A stretch of DNA of 64,000 nucleotides, from assembly GCA_001421185.1 (NCBI GenBank), contig LJKK01000027.1:1-64000 (forward strand). The letters are read 5' to 3'. The DNA comes from Methanomassiliicoccales archaeon RumEn M1 (GTDB lineage Archaea; Thermoplasmatota; Thermoplasmata; Methanomassiliicoccales; Methanomassiliicoccaceae). Each line of letters begins with the position of its first letter. The first letter of the stretch is position 1. Shown piece after piece: positions 52,432 to 61,003 of the stretch. Below the pieces are notes generated by a model. That model saw only the letters and a list, made by a program, of their open reading frames with translations, was not told the DNA's origin and did no database searches. The position numbers and the translations under genes are program-made.

Positions 52432-54408
52432 TCACCATATGAGCAGGCCCACCTGGTACACGATGAAGGCCGCTATGTATGCCAGTATCAGACTGTACAC
52501 CACCGAGAAGAGCGTCCATTTCCACGACCCGGTCTCCTTGCGGATGGCGGCCAGCGCGGCCACGCACGGCGTGTAGATGAGCACGAAGACCATCAGGGCG
52601 GCGGCCGAAGGGGCGCTCATGCTGAGAGCGATGGCCTCCTCGAGGCCGGCGCCTTCCACGGCCCCGTACAAGACGCCCAGGGAGCCCACCACTATCTCCT
52701 TGGCGATGAAGCCGAAGACCAGCGCCACGCCGATCCTCCAGTCGAAGCCCAGCGGGGCCAGAAACGGCTCTATCAGATGGCCGATGGCGCCCACGAGGCT
52801 CTCCTCGCTGCCATACTCCACGCCCCACGGCAGGCTGGCCAGCAGCCACACGATGATTGCACCGGCCAGGATGAACGTTCCCGCCTTGCGCAGGTACATG
52901 GAGCCGCGGTCCCACATCTGCAGGATCGTGTTCTTCAGCCTCGGCAGACGATATGGAGGAAGCTCCATGATGAACGGGGAGGTCTCCGACTTAAGTATGG
53001 TGTGCCGGAACAGCAGGGCCGAACCGACGGCCACGACTATGCCGAGCAGGTACAGCAGGAACAGTGCGGTGCCCGCATTGTCGGGGAAGAATATGCCAGC
53101 CAGCAGCACGTACACCGGCAGCCTGGCGGAGCAGGAGATGTACGGCGCCGACAGTATCGTGATCAGGCGGCTCTTCTCGTCCTCTATGGTCCTGGTGGCC
53201 ATGATGGCCGGGACGTTGCAGCCCAGACCCAGCAGCATCGGGATGAAGGACTTGCCGTGGAGGCCCATCTTGGTCATGATCCGGTCCATGATGAAGGCCG
53301 CGCGGGACAGGTATCCGCTGGCCTCCAGAAGGGCGATCAGCAGGAACATCACCAGTATGTTGGGCAGGAAGACAAGTACGGAGCCCACGCCGGCGATTGC
53401 CCCATCGCCCAGCATTGACGCCAGCCAGTCAGGCTGGACGTTCTCGACCACGAAGGCGGCCAGCCATTCGAACCCGAGCCCGATGGCCGAGACGAAGGGC
53501 TGCGCCGCCGTGAAGGTCAGCTCGAACAGCCCCCACATCATCGTGAGGAAAATCGGCAGGCCCAGGTACTTGTGCGTGACCACCCGGTCGATGGCGTCGG
53601 AGAGGGAGCGTTTCTCGCTCCCCCGGACATAGGTCCTGTCGAGAAGGGAGGTGATGGCCACGTATCGGCGGTCCACCAGGTCCATCTCCACCTCGTCCCG
53701 GTCCACCCCTTCCAGGGCGGCGGTCAGTTTCGCCCTCAGGCCGGCGTCGGCCGTGGCCTCTTCCACCTTCTCGATGCCTTCCAGGAGCCGGATGGCGGTC
53801 CACCGGGGCGAGGTCCCGCCCGCGCCGCCCGATCTCAGCATCGCCTCGACCTCGGATATATTGCCCTCGATCTCGGCCCCGAAGTTCACCGCCGGGGACG
53901 GGACGGAGCGGTCCTTGAACGTCGATATTATCGTGTCGAGGAGGTCTTCCAGGCCTTCCCCGCGGGTGGCGGATATGCGCACCGCGGGGACGCCCCATCC
54001 CTTCGAGAAAGCCTTGAGGTCCAGGCGGTCCCCCCGGGCGTCCGCCATGTCGGACATGTTGAGCGCCAGAACGACCTTCTGGCCCATGTCCAGGAGCTGC
54101 GTGGTTAGGTACAGGTTCCTCTCCATGTTGGTGGAGTCCACCACCTGCACCACCACGTCCGGGTGGCCGCTCATGATGTGGGCATTGGCCACCTTCTCGT
54201 CCGGCGAGCGCGCTTCCAGGCTGTAGGTGCCCGGCAGGTCGGTGATCTTGATGGTGCTCCCCTGGTGCCGCCGCTCGCCGGTCTTCTTCTCCACCGTGAC
54301 GCCGGGCCAGTTGCCGACATGCTGCCGGGAGCCGGTCAGGGCGTTGAAGAGACTGGTTTTACCGACGTTAGGGTTCCCTATAAGTGCTATGTTGATCTCT
54401 TGGACCAT
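52432..54408 (-). CDS. feoB: Ferrous iron transporter FeoB
   Basis: Fe(II) importer of 658 residues. The N-terminal G domain shows G1 IGNPNVGKTSLF, G3 ITDLPGTYSLE and G4 LALNMSDMAD. A helical GDI-like spacer is followed by a membrane domain with two Gate motifs (about 320-460 and 515-650, including SRAAFIMDRIM, LLGLGCNVPAI and IYTPCVAALAAI). The Cys in GLGCNVPA and YTPCVA are the proposed iron-path residues. The ATG at 54408 begins at the conserved G domain. It is the third gene after two feoA genes. Confidence 0.95.
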   Translation of the reverse strand: MVQEINIALIGNPNVGKTSLFNALTGSRQHVGNWPGVTVEKKTGERRHQGSTIKITDLPGTYSLEARSPDEKVANAHIMSGHPDVVVQVVDSTNMERNLYLTTQLLDMGQKVVLALNMSDMADARGDRLDLKAFSKGWGVPAVRISATRGEGLEDLLDTIISTFKDRSVPSPAVNFGAEIEGNISEVEAMLRSGGAGGTSPRWTAIRLLEGIEKVEEATADAGLRAKLTAALEGVDRDEVEMDLVDRRYVAITSLLDRTYVRGSEKRSLSDAIDRVVTHKYLGLPIFLTMMWGLFELTFTAAQPFVSAIGLGFEWLAAFVVENVQPDWLASMLGDGAIAGVGSVLVFLPNILVMFLLIALLEASGYLSRAAFIMDRIMTKMGLHGKSFIPMLLGLGCNVPAIMATRTIEDEKSRLITILSAPYISCSARLPVYVLLAGIFFPDNAGTALFLLYLLGIVVAVGSALLFRHTILKSETSPFIMELPPYRLPRLKNTILQMWDRGSMYLRKAGTFILAGAIIVWLLASLPWGVEYGSEESLVGAIGHLIEPFLAPLGFDWRIGVALVFGFIAKEIVVGSLGVLYGAVEGAGLEEAIALSMSAPSAAALMVFVLIYTPCVAALAAIRKETGSWKWTLFSVVYSLILAYIAAFIVYQVGLLIW

Positions 54409-54418
54409 GCTATTCCCT

Positions 54419-54640
54419 CTAGCAGCTGACCATGATCTGGCTGGCGAGTTCCCTGCACAGGGCAAGGCGGACGCCGTTGAGGTCGACGATAACGCCCGCG
54501 GAATTGCAGCTCAGCACCTTGAGCGGGGCCGTGTCCACGAAGCCCATCTCCCTCAGTCGGGGGGCAGTCTTGGTCTTTCTCACAGAGCGCACCTTGCACT
54601 CTCCGCCCTCGGTGACGATGGTAAGGGGCATCATTGCCAA
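54419..54640 (-). CDS. feoA: FeoA domain protein (second copy)
   Basis: A 73-residue SH3-like FeoA protein. Features are RLREMGFVDTAPLKVLSCN and VIVDLNGVRLALCRELAS, the usual small beta-barrel. FeoA binds FeoB and tunes its activity. It lies between the first feoA (two-base gap) and feoB (ten bases). An in-frame ATG at 54634 is an alternative start. Confidence 0.88.
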   Translation of the reverse strand: MAMMPLTIVTEGGECKVRSVRKTKTAPRLREMGFVDTAPLKVLSCNSAGVIVDLNGVRLALCRELASQIMVSC

Positions 54641-54642
54641 TC

Positions 54643-54882
54643 TTAACCCTCCTTGATCTCTACGATGATGGAGGCCGCCTCGGCCTTCCGGAGCGATATG
54701 TTGTACCCGCGGACCTGGAACTCTATGGGGTCGTCCAGGGGCGCCCGGCGTAAGGTCACGATCTCCGTCCCGGGGCAGAGCCCCATCTCCGCCATGCGCC
54801 GGCGCGCCGGTCCGTTGGCCGCGAAACCCTTGATTATCGCGCGGGATCCCGGCTCCAGTCCGTCCAAGGTGATCGTGCTCAT
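54643..54882 (-). CDS. feoA: FeoA domain protein (first copy)
   Basis: A 79-residue FeoA protein. GSRAIIKGFAANGPARRRMAEMGLCPGTEI is the family core in two overlapping segments, ending with YNISLRKAEAASIIVE. It is the first gene of feoA-feoA-feoB-membrane protein-feoC. The ATG at 54882 has GTGAG just upstream; a GTG at 54891 is a possible longer start. Two iron-box-like repeats flank its TATA box. Confidence 0.9.
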   Translation of the reverse strand: MSTITLDGLEPGSRAIIKGFAANGPARRRMAEMGLCPGTEIVTLRRAPLDDPIEFQVRGYNISLRKAEAASIIVEIKEG

Positions 54883-54894
54883 ATCGCTCACTTC

Positions 54895-54945
54895 TTTAGG
54901 ATGACCTAAACAAACAATGGTATATATTCTTTAGGTAGACCAAAA
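54895..54945 (-). promoter_or_regulatory. feo promoter with two DtxR/IdeR-like operators
   Basis: TTTAGGATGACCTAAA (54895-54910) is a perfect 6-4-6 inverted repeat resembling iron boxes of DtxR/IdeR/MDR1 regulators (TTAGG...CCTAA half-sites). A second, slightly degenerate copy, TTTAGGTAGACCAAAA, lies at 54930-54945. The TATA element AATATATACC (minus strand, 54919-54928) sits between them, and the expected start near 54897 falls inside the first copy. Iron-dependent repression is inferred. Confidence 0.65.
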
Positions 54946-55037
54946 ACAGACCTTACGAAGCATTGCCCCGGCCGGCGCGGGCGTCGGCCCACATGGGAGC
55001 GGGCCCGCCCTGGCGAGAACGGCCGGGGCCGGACAGT

Positions 55038-56582
55038 TCAGCAGGATGCTTCCTTGATCCGGCCCAGCACGAAGTCGCGGTCGAGGGTGGAGAAGAAGAA
55101 CCCCAGGCGGGGTCCCTGCTTCTGGTCGCAGAATATCCGATACAGCACCTGGAAGCCGCCGCGAGGGCCGACGGGGCATTCCTTGGCGCAGGCATAGATG
55201 GCGTCGTGCAGGCTCTCCCCCTCCCATTCCGCGGCGCACATCGAATCGTACAGCTTGGACAGGAACTCTTTCTCCTGCTCCGAGATCTCGCATCCGGGCA
55301 TCGACTGGCATACCTCGAACTTGACCTGATCGGGAGCGAAGCCGTCCAGCCAGTATCTCACGCAGTCCACTCTCTGCTTGAGGATCGCCATGTCCTCGGG
55401 GTCCGCCGAGTCATCGAGCATGCCCATGCGGGTGAGGGTGGCGACGACGCCGTCGAAGCCGTCGGCGATCTGGACCAGCGACACCAGATGGCGATAGGGG
55501 ATCTGCAGCGGCTGCCTGGGCCGGGGGCCCTCGGGCTGCGACAGCTCGTAGGCCCGGAGGAGGTCCGCATCCCTCTCCTCGGCCTCCCCGGAATAGAACA
55601 TCCTCTCCGTGCGATCGTATTCGTCCACCATGTCCAGGATGCCAATCCCGGAGTCGTAGTCGATGTGCCTCTCCGGGTTCACCCTTAGTATGATGTAGTT
55701 CATGACCTGCGCCGGCGTGATGTTGAGCGCGTCCACGCCCGTGACCGTCGAGCCGGTGGACTTATGCATCTGGCCCTTGCCCTTCAGCTGCACGAACTCA
55801 TAAGGTATAGGACGCGGGGGCTCGATGCCGAAGATCTCCTTGGCCAGTCGTACGCCCGTATCGTACGACCCGCCGGCGGCCGCGTGGTCCTTGCCGAACG
55901 GCTCGCAGGTGACGCCGAACACTTTCCACTTGGCCGCCCATTCCACCCTCCAAGGCATCTTCCCGTCGGCCTTGCGGATGTCCGCCTTCCCGGAATGGCC
56001 GCATGCGCACTGGTAGCTGACGAACGGCTTCTCGTAGCCGGTCACCTTGGCATGGGACAGACGGCCGCAGCTCTCGCACCTGGGCGAGTAGGGGAAGAAG
56101 TCCTTGGGCAGGTCCCTACCGCTCACCTCCTTCAATATCTCGGCCACCCGGTCCCGGTTGACGATGGCCGTGTCGATGACGTCGGCGAACTTGCCCTGCT
56201 CGTACTGCTCATGGGTCCACAGCACCTGGCAGTGGATGCCCAGCTCCTGGATGGAATCGAGGAACGGCTGGATGTAGTGTTGGGCATAGTTCTCATGCTC
56301 CCCGCAGGGGCACGGAATGTAGGACAGGGGCTTTCCCACCTCGGCCTCGAAGCTCTCCGGCAGGAAGGGGTAGCGCTTGCGCAGGGGATCGAAGGAGTCG
56401 ACCAGGTAGATCATCCTCACGCTCCCTCCGGCCTTGACCACGGACTTGCGCACCGCCTCCGCGGTGATGGCCTCCCTCAGCGTCCCCACGTGAAGGGTGC
56501 CCGAAGGAGTGATGCCGGTGGATATGAGATTGGATTCCGTCCTGGAGACAAGGTCCCGAGCGATGACGTCTGCCCAGTGCAT
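55038..56582 (-). CDS. lysK: Lysyl-tRNA synthetase, class I
   Basis: A 514-residue class I LysRS, the archaeal form. The HIGH-like signature is in SGTLHVGTLREAITAEA and the KMSKS-like one in KGQMHKSTGSTVTG. A zinc-type insert has CPCGEHENY with later CESCGRLSHAKV and CACGHSGKADIR. The C-terminal helical anticodon domain ends DFVLGRIKEASC. The ATG at 56582 begins just before the Rossmann fold. It is divergent from the next gene. Confidence 0.95.
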   Translation of the reverse strand: MHWADVIARDLVSRTESNLISTGITPSGTLHVGTLREAITAEAVRKSVVKAGGSVRMIYLVDSFDPLRKRYPFLPESFEAEVGKPLSYIPCPCGEHENYAQHYIQPFLDSIQELGIHCQVLWTHEQYEQGKFADVIDTAIVNRDRVAEILKEVSGRDLPKDFFPYSPRCESCGRLSHAKVTGYEKPFVSYQCACGHSGKADIRKADGKMPWRVEWAAKWKVFGVTCEPFGKDHAAAGGSYDTGVRLAKEIFGIEPPRPIPYEFVQLKGKGQMHKSTGSTVTGVDALNITPAQVMNYIILRVNPERHIDYDSGIGILDMVDEYDRTERMFYSGEAEERDADLLRAYELSQPEGPRPRQPLQIPYRHLVSLVQIADGFDGVVATLTRMGMLDDSADPEDMAILKQRVDCVRYWLDGFAPDQVKFEVCQSMPGCEISEQEKEFLSKLYDSMCAAEWEGESLHDAIYACAKECPVGPRGGFQVLYRIFCDQKQGPRLGFFFSTLDRDFVLGRIKEASC

Positions 56583-56738
56583 GCTAACCTCTAAGCGCTA
56601 ACGGCCGCAATCATATAAATCTTACCTGCTGGACTGGGATCCGCCCGCCCGCTGGATGCGCGTTCCTGCGCCTGATGTCGAGAGATCACGATGGACCAAT
56701 GCATAACAGAATAAACAACGAGTTGGCTAGTTGGGCCC

Positions 56739-57086
56739 ATGGCCGTATCATCAAGCATGAGGAACGCCGTCAATCAGCGGATCGATGCCCTCAAGGCGAC
56801 CGAGGGGACGGTGGTCAAGGAGGAATGGTCGGAGGACCGAGCGGTCCTCTCGGCCATCAGGGGCGATCGCATGGTGGAATGCGACTTCATCGAATCGGAG
56901 CGCTCCTGCCGCCACCCCCGACGGATGGACGAATATTACGAGGTCCTCGGGCAAGGGATCAGACTGGGGATCATCGTGCCCGACAGCTTCGTGGGAACGG
57001 AGCGCCTTCGCATGCGCCGGATAAAGGGCGAGGGGCGCCTGCTCATCATGGGTTACAGCGACGGACAGGACGGCTCGTTGGCCTGA
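56739..57086 (+). CDS. Conserved-looking hypothetical protein
   Basis: A 115-residue soluble protein. The order AVNQRIDALKATEGTVVKEE, RMVECDFIESERSCRHPRR, EYYEVLGQGIRLGIIVPDSF suggests a small alpha/beta fold with a possible C-x(n)-H pair and a GIIVPD strand. It faintly resembles nuclease-like predicted proteins, but I cannot support a function. An in-frame ATG at 56757 is an alternative start. It stands between lysK and the Sec61-beta gene. Confidence 0.55.
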   Translation: MAVSSSMRNAVNQRIDALKATEGTVVKEEWSEDRAVLSAIRGDRMVECDFIESERSCRHPRRMDEYYEVLGQGIRLGIIVPDSFVGTERLRMRRIKGEGRLLIMGYSDGQDGSLA

Positions 57087-57144
57087 CTCAGGACAGAGGC
57101 AGATAGGTTTAATACGAACATGAGGAATTCACGGTTCGAACTCC

Positions 57145-57315
57145 ATGCCCCCTAAGAGCAAGAAGAACCAGGGTTTCCAGTCCGCCGCAGGACTGATCCG
57201 CTACTTCGACTCAGAGTCAGAGAAGGGGCCGGTGCTCAAGCCCACCTACATAGTCGCGGCCATCGTGATGACCATTGCCGTGGTCCTGATCGCTGGTGCG
57301 ATCTGGCCCACCTGA
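57145..57315 (+). CDS. secG: Preprotein translocase subunit Sec61-beta
   Basis: A 56-residue small membrane protein of the SecYE-beta translocon. It begins MPPKSKKNQGFQSAAGLIRY, a charged cytosolic tail with the GLIRYF(D/E) motif typical of archaeal Sec61-beta. A single helix (TYIVAAIVMTIAVVLIAGAI) leads to a short end. A TATA-like GTTTAATAC near 57107-57115 precedes it. Confidence 0.88.
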   Translation: MPPKSKKNQGFQSAAGLIRYFDSESEKGPVLKPTYIVAAIVMTIAVVLIAGAIWPT

Positions 57316-57412
57316 GCTTGCCGAACGGCCCTTCCTTGTCGCATGCGCTGGCAGCGTAGCGTAGGGCAGAAAGTAATAAGACCGAGTTGTTCCTGCCCTT
57401 TTCCGGAGTACA

Positions 57413-57943
57413 ATGACTCTATTCAAAGAATTACCTACTGGCAAAGACCCACCCCGCAACGTCTACGTCATCGTGGAGACGCCCAAGGGCAGCAAGAACA
57501 AGTACGAGGTCTCCAAGGAGTACGACGCGATCGTGCTGGACAGGGTGCTCCATTCCAGCGTGGTCTTTCCCCTTGAATATGGAATGATACCGCAGACGTT
57601 CTACGAGGACGGCGACGCCATCGATGCCATGGTGGTCATCTCCGAGCCCACGTACAGCGGCTGCGTCATCGAGGCGAGGCCTCTGGGCGTGCTGCGCATG
57701 AGGGATGAGAAGGGGGCCGACGACAAGGTATTGTGCGCTGCCATACGGGACCCGCGCAACCGTGAGTACCATGACCTTACCGACCTGCCCACCCACTATC
57801 TCGAGGAGATCGCGGAGTTCTTCCGCACCTACAAGCGCCTCGAGGAGAACAAGAAGACCGAGGTGCTGGGCTGGGAAGGCCGGGAATCGGGCATGCAGTG
57901 CATCCTCGACGGCATGGACCTGTACAAGAAGACGTTCGGATGA
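57413..57943 (+). CDS. ppa: Inorganic pyrophosphatase, family I
   Basis: Soluble Mg-dependent pyrophosphatase, 176 residues. VYVIVETPKGSKNKYEV is the N-terminal signature. The metal-binding motif is EDGDAIDAMVV (D-G-D-x-x-D), and VLCAAIRDPRN and HYLEEIAEFFRTYKRLE are the usual later blocks. It pulls forward reactions that release pyrophosphate, including aminoacylation and PpsA-linked metabolism. It ends just before a convergent region with a long GC hairpin. Confidence 0.95.
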   Translation: MTLFKELPTGKDPPRNVYVIVETPKGSKNKYEVSKEYDAIVLDRVLHSSVVFPLEYGMIPQTFYEDGDAIDAMVVISEPTYSGCVIEARPLGVLRMRDEKGADDKVLCAAIRDPRNREYHDLTDLPTHYLEEIAEFFRTYKRLEENKKTEVLGWEGRESGMQCILDGMDLYKKTFG

Positions 57944-57985
57944 GCTGGGGGTCCTCAGCGAATCCTTGAACTTACTTCCAAACGG

Positions 57986-58014
57986 TTTTTGCCCCGGGCG
58001 GCCTCGCCCGGGGC
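57986..58014. terminator. GC hairpin and T tract between ppa and the disordered-protein operon
   Basis: TTTTT (57986-57990) is followed by a perfect ten-pair stem, GCCCCGGGCG (57991-58000) and CGCCCGGGGC (58005-58014). It lies between two convergent genes and could end either. Confidence 0.55.
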
Positions 58015-58027
58015 GATAGGCCATTGC

Positions 58028-59071
58028 TCAGCGCCTTGGCTCGTCTCTTCTCCGTACTTCCCGGTACTCGGTCTCCCGGTACTCGCCCTCAGGCCTGACC
58101 TCGCGACCCTCCTCGCGCCGGATGATCTCGCTCTCGGACACCCGCTCCTCGGACCATTCCCGCGATCCCATCCGTTCTTCCTCGCGCTCCATCTCGCGGG
58201 GGCCTCTCATCTCTCTTTCGCGCTCGGGCACCCGCTCCCTGGTCTCTCCGACACCGCGCCGCAGACCTGCCAGGATGCCAGAGCCGACCGCCACCACCTT
58301 TCTGATGCCTCTACCGATCGATTCGCCGGCCTGTGCGGCCATATCCTCGGCGCTGGCGCCGCCGGTGGCCTCTCTGGTCCTCTCGGATATGCGACGCCCG
58401 TACTCCCTCGTCTTGCCCATGGCCTGCTCGCCGACCCCTTTGGTCCGGCTGACCACGCGCTCGCCCGTCTGGCCGGCCGTCGCCGCCATGCCGCCGCCTC
58501 TCTCCCTCATCCTCTCTCCGGGCGTAGGCTCCGCCTCTATCGGGGGCCTCCCGGCGGGAATGCGCTCGCCCCTTCCCGGAGAGGCCTGTCCTCCGGCCTG
58601 GCTCTCACGGCCTCCGTAATAGTAGGTTCCGCCTCCGGCCCTGCCCAGGTCGCCCTGGCGGCTCCATTCCTCGGCCCCGCGGGCGCGTTCCCGGTCCATC
58701 TCGGCCATCTGTTCGGCCGGCGTGCGTCCGGGTACGTCCGTGGGCCGGCGTTCCGACTGGATCTCCCGGGCGATGCGGTCCTCCATCGTCGGTCCCTCGG
58801 GACCGCGGTACTCCTTGCCCCAGGAGGCCATGGTCGCCCGCTGCGTCTCTCCCAGTCCAGGGTGCGGGACCCCCTCGCCGCTCATCCGTCGGCGCCTCTC
58901 TTCCTCCTCGGGGGTCAGGCCCGAGAACCCGGTGGTCTCCCGTCCAGCCCTGCTCCGTTGGGCCTCCTCCATGGCCAGCTGCGCTCTCATGCTCTCGCCG
59001 CCCTCTCTCATGCGGCGGATCCTCTCCTCGTCCTCGAGCCTTCTTCTCGCTTCCCTCTGTGGATCGTCCAT
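58028..59071 (-). CDS. Arg/Glu-rich, largely disordered protein
   Basis: A 347-residue protein with no Cys. It is dominated by Arg, Glu and Gly and by repeated RRR, EEERRRR and REYREVRR-like strings. Most of it should be disordered or single charged helices. A Gly/Ala region at about 200-275 includes VVSRTKGVGEQAMGKTREY and one short hydrophobic stretch (IRKVVAVGSGILAGL). I recognise no family. It starts four bases after a small coiled-coil gene on the same strand, which supports both as real. The opposite strand has an equally long open frame, but that frame lacks a plausible start and context. Confidence 0.6.
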   Translation of the reverse strand: MDDPQREARRRLEDEERIRRMREGGESMRAQLAMEEAQRSRAGRETTGFSGLTPEEEERRRRMSGEGVPHPGLGETQRATMASWGKEYRGPEGPTMEDRIAREIQSERRPTDVPGRTPAEQMAEMDRERARGAEEWSRQGDLGRAGGGTYYYGGRESQAGGQASPGRGERIPAGRPPIEAEPTPGERMRERGGGMAATAGQTGERVVSRTKGVGEQAMGKTREYGRRISERTREATGGASAEDMAAQAGESIGRGIRKVVAVGSGILAGLRRGVGETRERVPEREREMRGPREMEREEERMGSREWSEERVSESEIIRREEGREVRPEGEYRETEYREVRRRDEPRR

Positions 59072-59075
59072 GATC

Positions 59076-59234
59076 TTACCTCGTGAACTTCTTCTTGATT
59101 TTCTCGCCGATGTCGGCGACATCCCTCTTCATCTCGGCCGATTCCTTCCGCTCCTCGGCCTCGGCCTTAGCCGCCTCCGATCTTTCGATCTCGGCTTCGG
59201 CCTCCTTTTTCATCAATCTCGTCTTGCTAGCCAT
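59076..59234 (-). CDS. Small charged coiled-coil protein
   Basis: A 52-residue, Lys/Glu/Ala-rich protein, MASKTRLMKKEAEAEIERSE continuing as one long helix and ending IGEKIKKKFTR. A ribosome site (GGTAGGTG) lies about nine bases before the ATG. Its TAA is four bases before the next ATG, so it is coupled to the disordered-protein gene. The heptad-like Ala/Glu/Lys pattern suggests a coiled coil that may partner with that protein. The family is unknown. Confidence 0.6.
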   Translation of the reverse strand: MASKTRLMKKEAEAEIERSEAAKAEAEERKESAEMKRDVADIGEKIKKKFTR

Positions 59235-59373
59235 GCCTGGTACACCTACCAGACGTTTTGGACGCTGATGATATATGCATTTTACTGTTACCGATTGAGA
59301 TAATTAGTGGGCAACGAGCATGGTCTGGGAAGCTCGGACTGACCCATGCCCCGGGGCCTCGAGGACAGCGACG

Positions 59374-60183
59374 TCAGAACATGTCCAGAGTGCCCTTTCC
59401 CCTGGCCAGGCGCTCGAAGGTGAGCATCATGGCGTAGCCTATCAGGATGGCCACCACGGCCACCAGCAGCTCCGAGGACAGGAGGCCAATTATCGCTGGA
59501 TCGGCCAGGGACGCCCCCTCCACCGCCAGACGGGCCGCGTCGGTGCCATAGGTCATGGGGATGGCATAGGATATGGGCTGCAGGAACTCGGGTAGGTCGG
59601 ACACGGGGAAGTTGACCCCGCAGAACAGCAGGCCCATGAACAGGAAGATGTTGGCCAGGACCATCGTCGTCCTCAGGTAGAAGCCCATGGAGGAGAGCAT
59701 GAGGCCGAAGCCCACCGTGGCGAAGCACGTGACCGTGATGACCACGGCGAGCGTGAGCAGGTTCACGTTGGAGAAGTCCAGGCCGAACACCACGATGGCA
59801 TAGAAGAACGCCACCGCCACCGTGGCCATGCTGTTGACCACCTGGAACATGGCCTTGCCGACGAACATGGCGAAGCGATTGGCCGGGGTCACCAGAACGG
59901 CTGGGAGCGTTCCGGACTCCTTTTCCTCGCCGGTGACGTTGGTCACCGCGAACACCGCCACGTAGGCGATGCTCTGCATGGCGTTCCCCACGATGACATA
60001 GTCGAGCGACCGGGCAGGATTGACATACTGGGCGATGTACCAGAACATGGCGATCTGGAACAGCGACATGGTGAACATCTGCATCAGCCACAGCGACGGG
60101 CTCAGCCAGGAGAACAGGGCCTTCTTGGCGATGACCGCCGAGCTCCAGAACACCCTTCCGAACTGTGCGAGGTTGGCGTTCAT
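59374..60183 (-). CDS. ABC-2 type transporter permease (second)
   Basis: A 269-residue membrane protein with six helices, of the ABC-2/DrrB exporter class. GEEKESGTLPAVLVTPANRFAMF is the conserved cytoplasmic loop after the second helix, with GLMLSSMGFYLRTTMV before the fourth. The ATG at 60183 lies one base after the stop of the first permease. With that permease and the ATPase upstream it forms an ATPase-permease-permease export operon. Cargo could be a drug, lipid or peptide. Confidence 0.85.
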   Translation of the reverse strand: MNANLAQFGRVFWSSAVIAKKALFSWLSPSLWLMQMFTMSLFQIAMFWYIAQYVNPARSLDYVIVGNAMQSIAYVAVFAVTNVTGEEKESGTLPAVLVTPANRFAMFVGKAMFQVVNSMATVAVAFFYAIVVFGLDFSNVNLLTLAVVITVTCFATVGFGLMLSSMGFYLRTTMVLANIFLFMGLLFCGVNFPVSDLPEFLQPISYAIPMTYGTDAARLAVEGASLADPAIIGLLSSELLVAVVAILIGYAMMLTFERLARGKGTLDMF

Positions 60184-60184
60184 C

Positions 60185-61003
60185 TCACACCCTCCCCAGC
60201 TCGCCGGTGAGGCGGGCCTGCCGCTCCACCACACGGAACAGCACGATGGCCAATGCCAGATACACCATTGACAGCAGCACCACCATGGCCAGGTCGGGCA
60301 GGATGAAGCTGGCCTGAGGGGCGGAGCCCAGCACGGTCACCCAGACCGAGGACTCGGGCGCAAAGCCGGCCGCCTCCCTGATGGCATCGATCCCCCATGA
60401 GGGGGCCAGCGAGAGCGAGAACGGGAACGCCCATGCAGGAAGCAGGGCGATGGGGAACAGGCAGCCGCTGGCGACATAGATGGGGAACTCCAGCCCGTTG
60501 GTCAGCACGCCGGCCTGGCGGGTGAGCACGAAGGCCGAGCTGAACAGCAGGCCCAGGGTGGCCAGCGAGAACATGGTGAGCAGGAAGGACGCCATGAACA
60601 TGAGGGGATCGGCGATGTCCATGGGGACGCCGAACGCGACCACCGAGATGACGAGCACCAGCAGGCCGTTGACCACTCCGATGAGGGCATTCCATATCGT
60701 CCGCCCGGCGATGATCCAGATGAGCGATGACGGAACGACCAGAACGGCCTCGATGGTGCCCCACCACCTCTCCGATTGTATGGAATATCCGGAGGCGTAG
60801 AGCGTGTTCCCCCACATGCCCATCATGCCGCCTCCCAGCACCGCGTACAGGATGACGGAGCCGGTGACCTCCTGATACATGAGCAGGACCACCATGGTGA
60901 TGACGAACGGGGCGATGATATTCGGGATGAGCCAGCTCGGCGCCGAAAGGAAATGGAAGGCCTGCTGGCGGAACGAGCCGACAAGGGCGCGGAGCCTAGG
61001 CAT
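60185..61003 (-). CDS. ABC-2 type transporter permease (first)
   Basis: A 272-residue membrane protein with six helices. The ABC-2 loop is SIQSERWWGTIEAVLVVPSS, and VASGCLFPIALLPAW is the typical region before the last helices. It overlaps the end of the ATPase gene by eight bases. It resembles the second permease only in topology, so the exporter is probably a heterodimer. Confidence 0.86.
   Translation of the reverse strand: MPRLRALVGSFRQQAFHFLSAPSWLIPNIIAPFVITMVVLLMYQEVTGSVILYAVLGGGMMGMWGNTLYASGYSIQSERWWGTIEAVLVVPSSLIWIIAGRTIWNALIGVVNGLLVLVISVVAFGVPMDIADPLMFMASFLLTMFSLATLGLLFSSAFVLTRQAGVLTNGLEFPIYVASGCLFPIALLPAWAFPFSLSLAPSWGIDAIREAAGFAPESSVWVTVLGSAPQASFILPDLAMVVLLSMVYLALAIVLFRVVERQARLTGELGRV

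Noticed and set aside
57989-59086. A 365-codon plus-strand open frame opposite the disordered-protein gene
   Set aside because: It is Pro/Leu/Ala-rich without domain features, starts inside the terminator hairpin, and competes with a minus-strand pair that has a ribosome site and translational coupling.
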